A DNA stretch of 64,000 nt from Strigamia acuminata (taxonomy: Eukaryota; Arthropoda; Chilopoda; Geophilomorpha; Linotaeniidae): assembly GCA_949358305.1 (NCBI GenBank), contig OX442314.1, positions 8,425,060-8,489,059 of the forward strand. Direction: 5' to 3'. Positions 42,601-50,009 of the stretch are shown here, one piece after another (positions within the stretch are counted from its first letter, which is position 1; each line of letters starts with the position of its first letter). The position numbers and the translations under genes are program-made. The notes beneath the pieces were generated by a model. That model searched no databases, had not been told where the DNA came from, and was given only the letters and a program-made list of their open reading frames with translations.

Positions 42601-44643
42601 CAGCCTACTCTGCCAATGTCGGACGAAGAATCTGTGGCGGTGTCTTTGCCTAAGGAAGACGGGCCTGTAAAAAGGAAAAGAGGTCGTCCGCGGAAAACTC
42701 CGGCCAGCGGGGACATGACGCAGCCTAAATCCTTACCCGTAACGCGTCCTATTCCACCAACTTCGGAAGAAGAGTCAGGTGCAGTTTCTTTGCCAATTGA
42801 CGTTCCTGAGAAGAGAAAACGGGGGCGACCAAAAAAGGTTGTGGAGAAGCGACCGGTCGGAAGGCCGAAAAAGATTCCCATCATCTTCGATCGCTCTACG
42901 GGCTCGGAAGCCAGTGAAATGTCGTTGGACGGTGAGGAGCTGCCGGGAGACACGGACTCCGAAGAGTTTCAAATTCCTGTGATTCCACGGGACTTGTCAC
43001 CAAGGACCCAACCACGGCGAGATTTGGTTTCACCAACACCCTCTATCGATGCGGAGTTGCTTGACCACTCTGAGCACTCGTCTGACGAGAGTTTCTACTC
43101 ACTTCCGGCGGATCATCCGACAATTGAGATTCTCCCAACACAGAAGGCCGTTAAAGAAGCCCAACTAGCCGATGAATGGTCTAAGGGACTTATATTATAT
43201 CTCAATTCAGGGTCTCTGCCGCCAGGTGAGATGGAGGCTGCAGAACTTAAGAAACGAGCAGTGGACATGGCGTTACACCGTGGTCTGCTCTGCAAGTTTC
43301 CACCAACTAAGATCGGTCAACAAGCTCCTACGCGTCGTATTTACCTCCCTCAATCCCTTCGTTACAAGTATTTTCATTGCTTACATTTCCCACCAACCTC
43401 TGGCCATCTCGGGATCGAGAAAACACTAATGCGTCTAAAAACACGTGTGTTTTGGCCGGGGATGAAAAAAGATGTAGCAAATTGGATTAAAGTTTGTGAA
43501 CCTTGTCAAAGGGCGAAGGTCGAGCGGAGGCTACCGTATGGCGAGATGGAGACCGCGAAACCGAGACGGTTGTTTCGGACCATTTACGTCGACTACTTCG
43601 GGAAAAAGTTGAAGTCCACTGGCGGACACTGCTACGCGTTCGTAATGGTGGATGCAGCCAGTCGCTGGGTGGACGTTAGACTCACCGAAAAAGCAGACGT
43701 TTCTACAACAGTGAAACAACTTAAAAAGTTCACTTATAGATGGGCTTATCCAAAAACTATAATAAGTGATAACGCCCCAACCTTTCGCTCTGCCAAGTTC
43801 CAGGCACAGTGCGCCGAAATGGGAATGGTAAATAAATATATTTCCGCCTACCATCCGCAGGGGAACTTGGCGGAAAGACTCAACCAATCACTTAAAACGT
43901 GCATCCTCGCGTATATAGACGAACATACGCGTTGGGATAAGCACATTGGTTCTTTCATTTTAGCAATTAATACTGCTTACCAGACCTCACTCAAATTTTC
44001 ACCTTACATGATGGTCACAGGACAAGAAGCACGTTTTCCAGGAGATGTCGACTCTGACACTGACGACGGAGAACCCTTGCCGCCAGATGAATCGCGTTTT
44101 CTTCATCGATACTTATTACGCATCCGTGAGGAGGCGAGGAAAAATCTGGATGCCGCACATCTACGCCATAAGCGTTGGTATGACCGAAAAAGGCGGCCCC
44201 ATATGTTTAAACCTGGGGACTGGGTCACCGTCAAAAGTCGTGTTTTGTCATCAACTGATAAACAAATAAGTTCGGGTTTCCAACACCGGACTGAAGGCGT
44301 TTATATGATTCATCGACTCCTGGGACCAAATACCGTGCTCTTGATGGACCAGGACGGGAAGATTTCCCAACCTATTCATGTGTCGGATCTTCGCCATTGG
44401 TACCGGGCTGAAGAGCCGGAAATTGAAGTTTCCGATGTCTCCAGTGTGGCTAGTGGGGCAGAGGATCACGAGGAATTGGATTCTGAGTTGGAAATTGATG
44501 AGGACATTCCCCAAGAAGACTTGGATGATATTTCTGCACGCGTTGTTAAATTCCAAACTGAAGTCCGTAGTATTTGCGTCGACTTCGAAGAGAGGAATAA
44601 ACGCGTCAAAACATCGAAATTAGCGGCAGAAATTATCTCCTAA
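39541..44643 (+). CDS. pol: Gypsy Pol (protease, RT, RNase H, integrase) with AT-hook insert
   Basis: The frame is entered by -1 frameshifting; an ATG exists only at 39640. Order: aspartic protease (DSGAQT near 39844); RT (PKKDGRWRCAMDFRPIN, YIDDI at 41464); RNase H (TDASYSGLGAAL, TEIECLA, ESDHKSL); a ~300-residue linker at 42450-43130 with four AT-hook-like motifs (RGRGRPRK, KRGRPRK, KRGRPKK, VGRPKK); integrase HHCC (43370-43520) and D-D-E (YVDYFG, SDNAPTF, NLAERLN); then a GDWVTV-type C-terminal domain and an acidic tail. All catalytic residues that I checked are present. I see no chromodomain. Confidence 0.95.
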   Translation, partial: RPGSTVQTIQRKGSGPETQISRTLEALDSISGWMVPPALQKTSTTALAASKPKMTNFIMLSPPEFLASKEPKLIIGLKDRCRRDAAFVKIAWINIEFIAMMDSGAQTCIMTMALYEKLAKEIGIEMVKLDETIRTADNHITKVVGCAQLAVRAPTAVVCFTCLIIEEGSQELLLGLDFCKAVGLCTDHANEYWFLLGDGTRHPFLTEEQARASDPVILFPLTKEQPSLPEGIAVKGPPLYNLPALRNPLVPKPEETAVPVKLVGQKERELTPEIPAKEEEAEEKPVVATKPPISEANCVLLNKRNFEVELFEPPHEDNPCIVKVVVARRGQDAQKWTFIWSPKRREKTARRNIVRVTRKLGRKAMCLSQMRRAIKLRKARVKAVAKRTLVETADSPSGERNVVGNAEISSACQKTEGTPRQHDVNFVQYIPNRDPTNLAWVYDQLCNQLEPKRINHLMDALKPVAHIFREELGLCNNTQFEVNLKPDFRPIHVPVRPVNPAKREIIDAYIDQKLAQGVIKRSKSDCAVAPVVVPKKDGRWRCAMDFRPINSQTLPDVYPLPDIDNIFAYLGGAKWFSIIDGREAFHQIGVRPGDERYLAFITHRGLFEYTRMPFGPINGPATLQRAMNLTLAEHLYKFVFVYIDDIIVFSKTFEEHVTHLQKVLTLLDQAGFTMNAGKTELCKTSLEVLGHIVEEGLIRPNPKKTDAISKYPAPTNLKELQRFKGMIGYYSSFFPGYSKTCEVFRVLMRKNAPWNWTAAHQAAFEYLKNQVSLSTLHRNFPDWSKPYILQTDASYSGLGAALMQINNDGVRVPIAFASRALNSAEKNYTATEIECLAAVWAVKRFRAYLELMDFYLESDHKSLTWLWAQREPKGRLARWILSLSEYRFTFLHCSGTKNRVADALSRAPVDPPIELDDEDCPALDDTYYCAYFDDFNDWPVLKMEELDEVAHWKSSNCKIVRAVTMRKQKRAFLARLNALSATAVDVCPVEDEPPPKRGRGRPRKNPIAKGPTQAGPLPGAQPTLPMSDEESVAVSLPKEDGPVKRKRGRPRKTPASGDMTQPKSLPVTRPIPPTSEEESGAVSLPIDVPEKRKRGRPKKVVEKRPVGRPKKIPIIFDRSTGSEASEMSLDGEELPGDTDSEEFQIPVIPRDLSPRTQPRRDLVSPTPSIDAELLDHSEHSSDESFYSLPADHPTIEILPTQKAVKEAQLADEWSKGLILYLNSGSLPPGEMEAAELKKRAVDMALHRGLLCKFPPTKIGQQAPTRRIYLPQSLRYKYFHCLHFPPTSGHLGIEKTLMRLKTRVFWPGMKKDVANWIKVCEPCQRAKVERRLPYGEMETAKPRRLFRTIYVDYFGKKLKSTGGHCYAFVMVDAASRWVDVRLTEKADVSTTVKQLKKFTYRWAYPKTIISDNAPTFRSAKFQAQCAEMGMVNKYISAYHPQGNLAERLNQSLKTCILAYIDEHTRWDKHIGSFILAINTAYQTSLKFSPYMMVTGQEARFPGDVDSDTDDGEPLPPDESRFLHRYLLRIREEARKNLDAAHLRHKRWYDRKRRPHMFKPGDWVTVKSRVLSSTDKQISSGFQHRTEGVYMIHRLLGPNTVLLMDQDGKISQPIHVSDLRHWYRAEEPEIEVSDVSSVASGAEDHEELDSELEIDEDIPQEDLDDISARVVKFQTEVRSICVDFEERNKRVKTSKLAAEIIS
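42526..42875 (+). other. AT-hook-like motif cluster within Pol
   Basis: Four GRP cores flanked by Arg/Lys: 42526-42552 (KRGRGRPRK), 42670-42696 (KRKRGRPRK), 42811-42837 (KRKRGRPKK) and about 42850-42875 (PVGRPKK). They are separated by Ser/Glu-rich repeats (DEESVAVSLP, EEESGAVSLP), suggesting internal duplication of a hook-plus-acidic module. Confidence 0.85.
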
Positions 44644-44883
44644 TCGTGTCAATGTTTTTGTTTATTCTTTGACAATTTTTAGTGTATTTTGTTTATTTTC
44701 TCCGGTTATTGCACCTTTTCATGTTTATTCTGCGCATGTCGGGACTCAAGTTCGCTATTTGTGATTGCTAGTAAGCAATTTGCTCAAGTGGTGGCGCTGA
44801 ACGTCATTGGTCAGCTGACCGATGAGTCAGTCTTCACACATGTGTGTGACCGCCATTGTTTTTCCACTTGTTGAGCAACGCGT

Positions 44884-45114
44884 ATGCCTCGTGTAAGCGG
44901 GCGGAGATTGAAAACGCGTCGAGGCGATACACTTGAGCGCCTGACTGTCGAGGATTTGAGCCTGTTAAGTGTGCTGGTAGCCGTGAGTAACTTTATTTTG
45001 TTTTCGTGGACAATTATGAACCATTTTGAGAGTTTGAGTGGCGAACGCCGATGCTCGTGCCGTGCCGACAATAATGTAATTATTACGCGTTGTCATGTTA
45101 GGATTAATGAGTAA
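44884..45114 (+). CDS. Small ORF a of the Gypsy element, one predicted membrane segment
   Basis: 76 codons with a basic N-terminus (PRVSGRRLKTRRG), a hydrophobic stretch (LSLLSVLVAVSNFILFSW) and a short Cys-containing tail. The ATG context is weak (C at -3). It lies 240 bases after pol, in a region expected to hold env. No homology recognised; translation is unproven. Confidence 0.4.
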   Translation: MPRVSGRRLKTRRGDTLERLTVEDLSLLSVLVAVSNFILFSWTIMNHFESLSGERRCSCRADNNVIITRCHVRINE

Positions 45115-45384
45115 TTTTATTGTTCAAACTATTTCACCTGACTTTTACGCGTTTTCTACGTGTTTTTGGTGTCAAAACGGCCCGAGTTAGGATTCTTCGT
45201 CACTCTCGCTTTTGAAAATCCAACATGGCCGAATTTTCCCCCTGCTTAGGAATGTGTGAGGGTCACGTGGTCGGTTTCTAACCTCAACCCGGGCTCGAGC
45301 GTCCATCTTTGTTGGACTTAGAAAATTTTCTTCGTGTTTAGTCATTCACATGTGCTCACGCGTGCCTGTTCACTTGTATTTAAA

Positions 45385-45522
45385 ATGCCGAGGCGATTGG
45401 AGATAATTTATTGCGCTCTCTTTGTATTCTTGTTTGCGTTTTATTTAGAGGAAATTTGCTACTATTTAGTGATTTATACTTTGCATATTTTGATATTTAT
45501 GTACAAGTTACTGTTCGCGTAA
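45385..45522 (+). CDS. Small ORF b of the Gypsy element, two hydrophobic stretches
   Basis: 45 residues: MPRRLE, then IIYCALFVFLFAFYL, then EEI, then CYYLVIYTLHILIFMY. The start has A at -3. Its TAA overlaps the ATG of the next ORF (TAATG at 45520-45524), the arrangement used for termination-reinitiation in some viral mRNAs. Almost wholly hydrophobic; a membrane hairpin is the natural guess. No relative recognised. Confidence 0.4.
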   Translation: MPRRLEIIYCALFVFLFAFYLEEICYYLVIYTLHILIFMYKLLFA

Positions 45523-45719
45523 TGCCAATTCATGTCTTATGCGTTTGTTTTTGGGTGTATTACCTTATAGTTAGCGGAATCTATTTGGAGTGTAGACGAG
45601 AGTCATTTGTATGCTTTTGTGTATTTTTCGAACTGTTAAATCTGGCAGTATACGCGTTCTTTCTGTATTTAATTCGACTTAATCGCGCCATGGCTTGGTG
45701 GATAAGTTATGAGTTGTAG
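45522..45719 (+). CDS. Small ORF c of the Gypsy element, two hydrophobic stretches
   Basis: 65 residues from ATG at 45522 (G at -3). VLCVCFWVYYLIVSGIYL is separated by the charged ECRRES from FVCFCVFFELLNLAVYAF, with a basic then aromatic tail. Its TAG is followed after two bases by the ATG of ORF d. Same architecture as ORFs b and d, so the three may be diverged duplicates. Function unknown. Confidence 0.4.
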   Translation: MPIHVLCVCFWVYYLIVSGIYLECRRESFVCFCVFFELLNLAVYAFFLYLIRLNRAMAWWISYEL

Positions 45720-45721
45720 AT

Positions 45722-45883
45722 ATGTTAGTGAATGTTGAAGCACACGCGTTTTTTGTGATCATTATTTATATTTATGCGTTACATGCGTATGTGAGCTTCC
45801 TTGTGAAAACTAGCGTTATTATTCTGAGCACTGTGTATTTTTTGTTCATTCGCCATGTTTGGATGTGGTTTGCCCACGAGTGA
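45722..45883 (+). CDS. Small ORF d of the Gypsy element, two hydrophobic stretches
   Basis: 53 residues: AFFVIIIYIYALHAYVSFLV, then KTS, then VIILSTVYFLFI, ending WMWFAHE. G at -3. It begins two bases after ORF c stops, and 67 bases before ORF e. Unrecognised. Confidence 0.38.
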   Translation: MLVNVEAHAFFVIIIYIYALHAYVSFLVKTSVIILSTVYFLFIRHVWMWFAHE

Positions 45884-45950
45884 ATATTTTATTTGATTTG
45901 TAAATTTATTGTTGCGACTTTTTCTTCACCATTCAGTTTGAGATCTTATC

Positions 45951-46271
45951 ATGGCGGACCAGGACAGCAGTTCCGAGGGGGACGAATCACTCGATTTTAC
46001 ATCGGATGAGGAGCTTTATGAGGATGAAGGACTAGGAAGTATGGCCGGAGCGGAACAATGCTCAAGTGCGGGACAACGCCGACCTGCTTCGCGTCGTGGC
46101 GTTTACCGCCCTCCATACCCGGTACCCGATTTGTACGCGAAAGGGGATTTCCAAACTTCGAGATATGCCCCCTGTGCTCCGGCTGGGGCCATCTGGAAAA
46201 TATGTCGAGAGAATGCAACGCGTGTTTGGGGAAAGGCGTACTCCGCCGTGGCAAATTTAAGATTTGGATGA
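45951..46271 (+). CDS. ORF e of the Gypsy element, acidic 106-codon frame
   Basis: ATG in a strong context (ATCATGG). The first 35 residues are very acidic and Ser-rich (SSSEGDESLDFTSDEEL), followed by an Arg/Pro stretch. It overlaps ORF f by 214 bases in a different frame. The compositional change after about 46140 suggests the useful part is the N-terminus and that reading may pass into ORF f by a frameshift or a mutation; I see no canonical slippery heptamer in the overlap. Confidence 0.45.
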   Translation: MADQDSSSEGDESLDFTSDEELYEDEGLGSMAGAEQCSSAGQRRPASRRGVYRPPYPVPDLYAKGDFQTSRYAPCAPAGAIWKICRENATRVWGKAYSAVANLRFG

Positions 46272-47911
46272 GGAGGCTCCAAGCAATGGCCTTGCGAAAA
46301 AAGCGCTGGGATAAGCGGGATTTATCAAAGTATAAGTGGCCGACGGTTTTCCAAGTCATACGAGGAGACATTAGTGCGACTACGCGTTTTGTGCGAAGGC
46401 ACGAGACGTTTTGGCGGAACACTATTGCGGAGGCCACGGCGGCCGGAATACAGCCTTTAAATTGGCAGTACCCTCCGCTCAATTCCATCATGCCGGTCCC
46501 GGGTGCCTGTGCTCCCCCTCTGCCGGCCCTCTTGAGAAGTTTTCCGACTGGAACGAGTACAATAAATGTGATTCGACACTCAAGGGAAAGTGATGTTCCC
46601 ACCATTACGCGTCCACTTCATTCTGCCGCGTTGCGTCAGCGGGAAGAGCCACAGACCGTAGTTAGGGCTGGAATGACGCGTGAGGCCGAGGAGCAAGAGC
46701 GCGTCCGCCTCATCGAGGAGAGGAACGACCATCTCGTGGACGAAATCGCCCAACTGCGAAAACTTCATTTGGATGCGAAAGCGCGGGATCAAGCCGTTCC
46801 GTCGAATTCAACGGTGGTTGTCACCGAGCGAGATCGCCCCAATTTACCAGCGATCGAGGGGGCGCCGATCTGCGAAGTGGAGGCATTGGCCATCGTTCCG
46901 GTTCGGGCGAGAGACCCGAGAACCATACGTCCACGACCGGCGTTGGAGTTTCACCAGACCCAGAGTGAGGACGAAGAAACCACTGAGTGGGGAGAAGGAG
47001 CACACGAACAACTAGCCATTGAGGGGCCGCCGGCTGCAGAAAGGAGCCGAAGAGGAGTTGGAGCTCTCATCCCCCGAAAGAGTGAGAAAACAGTGATGCA
47101 CGGCTTCACTCAACGTGCAGGGGAGTCGGCGGAGGATTTCCGAAAACGATGCTTTGCGACGCGTGCGCGGCGGCAGGCACGAGCCCAGAAGGAGGCTGAG
47201 GATCTTCGGGGAAAGGAGTTAGTCCTTTTGGAGAAATTGGATGCGATCGATTGGTTCCACCCGGAGGACAACCCGTACCTTGGTAGTATTACTGGATCGA
47301 TCAAAGACCGAGCGATGTCCCGGCGGCTGGGTTGGTCGACGGATTTGTCGGGCCCTCAATCACAGTTGCCCATCCGACACCCGGATTTGGTGGCGACGGG
47401 TCCGCGTCGACGATGTTTTGGGGACGCGTCACCTTTCAATATGCTTGCGATCCCTCGGGCCACCGACTGGGAGACAGCGATACGACACGTGGCAGCGAGG
47501 CAGCGGTCCGATGGAAATCGGATGCGATTCCTGGACTACCACGATTTCCCCACTACATTCTGGGCGCGGAAGGGATTTAACGAAATTTTCCCCTTCGGCA
47601 CCCTCGACTGGCAGTGTCCAACGCGTCGACGAGCGACGTCGTATATTCAGGCAGACCCGGATTTGTGGCGACAGTTTTTCTACGCCATCGCCCGCACAGA
47701 GCACGGATGGCCTGAATCGCAGGCCCATGCCATTTTGGAGCTTCGAAATGGACAAATCCTCTTCCTAGAAAGCCTCATCGCAGATGTACTTACGCGTTAC
47801 CACCCGCGTACGGAGGAGCAGATGGAGGACGTGTTGGTTTATCGCGTCGTTGGACTCGTGGAGGAGCTTCTTCAGCTGATGTTCCCGGACGGTGCCAGTG
47901 ACAGTGACTAA
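46058..47911 (+). CDS. ORF f of the Gypsy element, 617-codon protein with DnaJ-like zinc motifs
   Basis: Open from ATG 46058 to TAA. Early in it CPLCSGWG and CNACLGKG form two CxxCxGxG motifs as in the DnaJ/Hsp40 zinc centre (which has four). A basic region (MRRLQAMALRKKRW) follows. Residues ~210-250 are a probable coiled coil (EEQERVRLIEERNDHLVDEI). The C-terminal ~220 residues are Trp/Phe-rich and look globular (DFPTTFWARKGF, DPDLWRQFFYAIA). No signal peptide or membrane segment, so it is not an envelope. I recognise no family. Base composition matches gag and pol. Confidence 0.75.
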   Translation: MLKCGTTPTCFASWRLPPSIPGTRFVRERGFPNFEICPLCSGWGHLENMSRECNACLGKGVLRRGKFKIWMRRLQAMALRKKRWDKRDLSKYKWPTVFQVIRGDISATTRFVRRHETFWRNTIAEATAAGIQPLNWQYPPLNSIMPVPGACAPPLPALLRSFPTGTSTINVIRHSRESDVPTITRPLHSAALRQREEPQTVVRAGMTREAEEQERVRLIEERNDHLVDEIAQLRKLHLDAKARDQAVPSNSTVVVTERDRPNLPAIEGAPICEVEALAIVPVRARDPRTIRPRPALEFHQTQSEDEETTEWGEGAHEQLAIEGPPAAERSRRGVGALIPRKSEKTVMHGFTQRAGESAEDFRKRCFATRARRQARAQKEAEDLRGKELVLLEKLDAIDWFHPEDNPYLGSITGSIKDRAMSRRLGWSTDLSGPQSQLPIRHPDLVATGPRRRCFGDASPFNMLAIPRATDWETAIRHVAARQRSDGNRMRFLDYHDFPTTFWARKGFNEIFPFGTLDWQCPTRRRATSYIQADPDLWRQFFYAIARTEHGWPESQAHAILELRNGQILFLESLIADVLTRYHPRTEEQMEDVLVYRVVGLVEELLQLMFPDGASDSD

Positions 47912-48526
47912 TGTGAGGAAGTACCATTGCGAACTTGGTGAACGGTTTCTCGAACGTGACTTTTGTTTTGTGCGCAACTTTTAAGTTCAAATGGATAAGT
48001 CTCCATTTGGACGCGTGTTTAATTTTATTGTTTGTGTTTAGCATTTCCAGTGATATTTGTGAACATTATATTTTACCCGACTGTGATATATAATTTATTT
48101 TGTTTGTTTTCTAGTGTTTTCCGCGCCTCTTGTACCTATCCGCGTGCCCGGGAGACGCCTCATTCCTCCTCCGAGAATCATGTGCCGGTGGAGATGACCC
48201 CCTAAATTTTCCTCTCGGTCGTGTGGATGGGTGCAATGAGCGTAGGAGTTCCAGCAATCAACGATTGCTTGGAAGCGTAAGTTTGTGTTAGTTTTAGCTT
48301 TATTTCAAAGTGTCAATTTGCCTTACTGTGATTTGAGTATATATTTTAACGCGTCTGACGCGATTGTTTGATTTTGCATTATGTCTTTAGTTACTTTTGA
48401 TTTATCTTTGATTGTGTTTAATTCGCTAATGTTGCGATTGATTATGTTCTTGATTATTTTATTGATTTGATTGTATCGTTTCATTACTTCATCAAACAGA
48501 GTAATAAAACTCTGGCTGTGGGGGCG
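47912..48526 (+). other. Gypsy 3' non-coding region
   Basis: AT-rich sequence after ORF f; a 69-codon minus-strand ORF (48323-48532) has no support. GTGGGGGCG right before the 3' LTR is the only candidate polypurine tract and is poor. Confidence 0.5.
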
Positions 48527-49657
48527 TGTCACGGCCCGTGTTTCCTACGTGTACAGTTTACGCATTGTTAACCCGTGTTTGTTCCTATTAAACCTAATTT
48601 GCGATTCTCCTACCTTTGTTGTTTTGTTTATGTTTGATTCGTGAGTTTTCCTCATTTTCCTTCTATCTTATCTCTTACTCTCTCCTAACTTTCTCTTCAT
48701 TCTCTCACTTTTCTCTTATCTACTCCTAGTTTTTCTTCTTTAGTTTATGATTTCGATGCAAGTCTATTTGCATATCTATTCTGGTCAGTACGCGTCGGCG
48801 TTAGTCATACACTTAGTATGCACCGACTGTACTGATTGGCTCTTGACTCTTCCGTGATTGGTCAAGCTTGGTTGAGTCCAAGTTTACCTCTCACCCTATT
48901 TTTCCTCTTTTTCTTCAGTTGATCTCAGTATCCCGAACGCGTAGGTGCTCCTTTGGAGCCGGTGCTCATGGCTGAGGTTTAACTCCGAAGCTCACTTGTA
49001 GCTTTGCATTCGCCCTGGAATTCTGCAACACGGTTTCAGGCTTTCATTTCATTTCGCGTGTTAACTCACGGTTTTACACCACTCGTTCACCATTTGTTTT
49101 CCTGCTCCTTTTTGTTCATGTTTTATCGCCGTGACGCGTCATCCAAGGCCAAACAGGATTTGTTGGCCATAAGTTCGAAGTTTGTGCCGTTTATTTCGCG
49201 TGCGCGTGCATTTAGCTTAGTTTAGCCGCCTGCCATTTGGGCTTTAGCTTTAATTAAGCATTAAGTCAGGTTTAGAGTTAGGTTTAGGGCCCGTGCGTTG
49301 TATAAGCACGAGTAAATTGCCCATCCTCGTTCAGACTCGACAGTTTGGGGTTGCTTATGAGCCACTACGAGACGTGCATTCGTTTGCCTTCGTGTGAAAA
49401 CACGATTGTTGGCGGGTCACGCGTTGGGTTTTGGTTCAGACGCGACTACCGGACATTCTGTCCCCGAGTTTTACAGCTCGGGATACCCGGCCACAAATAA
49501 ATATTAGTGTGGTGCACAGTATCTGAGAGTGTGTTAGCTGCCACTTCCTGCGCACATTCGATTTACGGCAGGTACGAAACTACCAGGGTGTGTGAATTTA
49601 CTGTTTCGCGGCGTCTTTCAAACGCTTCTAAACCACCTAGACTCGCGATCCATCACA
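48527..49657 (+). repeat. Gypsy 3' LTR
   Basis: 1131 bp, same as the 5' LTR apart from A/G differences at GAGTTA(A/G)GTTTAGGG and TTTACG(A/G)CAGG. Confidence 0.95.
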
Positions 49658-49856
49658 AAATAAAATTAAAAATGTGCAAAATAAAATTAAAAATGTGCAA
49701 AATAAAATTAAAAATGTGCAAAATAAAATTAAAAATGTGCAAAATAAAATTAAAAATGTGCAAAATAAAATTAAAAATGTGCAAAATAAAATTAAAAATG
49801 TGCAAAATAAAATTAAAAATGTGCAAAATAAAATTAAAAATGTGCAAAATAAAAAA
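49658..49856. repeat. 21-bp satellite-like array, right segment (about 9 copies)
   Basis: Resumes in register after the AAAT target duplication and ends near AAAATAAAAAAAATT. Confidence 0.95.
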
Positions 49857-49932
49857 AATTATTCTAGTGAAATCAAGTATTAAATCACAACTTAATGCTG
49901 TTTCAAAGTGTTCTTGATGTAAATGAATTATA

Positions 49933-50009
49933 CCGAGTGGCCCACATAAAAGCGGCCCGAAAATGTGTGTATGTAATATTATGGGGCCGCTTTTATGTGG
50001 GCCACCCGG
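49933..50009. mobile_element. 77-bp minimal palindromic MITE of the CCGGGTGGCCCA family
   Basis: CCGAGTGGCCCACATAAAAG and CTTTTATGTGGGCCACCCGG are inverted ends with GCGGCCCG/GGGCCGC inside, leaving a middle of only about 20 bases. TA flanks both sides (49931-49932, 50010-50011). This is a terminal-repeat-only derivative of the 860-bp element at 12415. Confidence 0.9.

Larger units (their letters stand above)
36183..49657 (+). mobile_element. Gypsy-type LTR retrotransposon, 13.5 kb, apparently intact
   Basis: 1131-bp LTRs (36183-37313 and 48527-49657) differ at only two sites that I noticed. A 4-bp AAAT target duplication lies in the 21-bp satellite. A tRNA-Phe primer site, gag, a -1 frameshift site and pol (protease, RT, RNase H, integrase) are all open with catalytic residues present. 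About 3.9 kb between pol and the 3' LTR carries extra ORFs instead of a recognisable env. The element is clearly richer in G+C than the flanks and rich in ACGCGT. Confidence 0.96.

Noticed and set aside
45997-46605. 202-codon minus-strand ORF opposite ORFs e/f
   Set aside because: Antisense shadow without recognised domain; ORF f is the longer frame with motifs.
47241-47768. 175-codon plus-strand ORF inside ORF f
   Set aside because: Alternative frame of ORF f, Arg/Ser-rich composition typical of a shadow.
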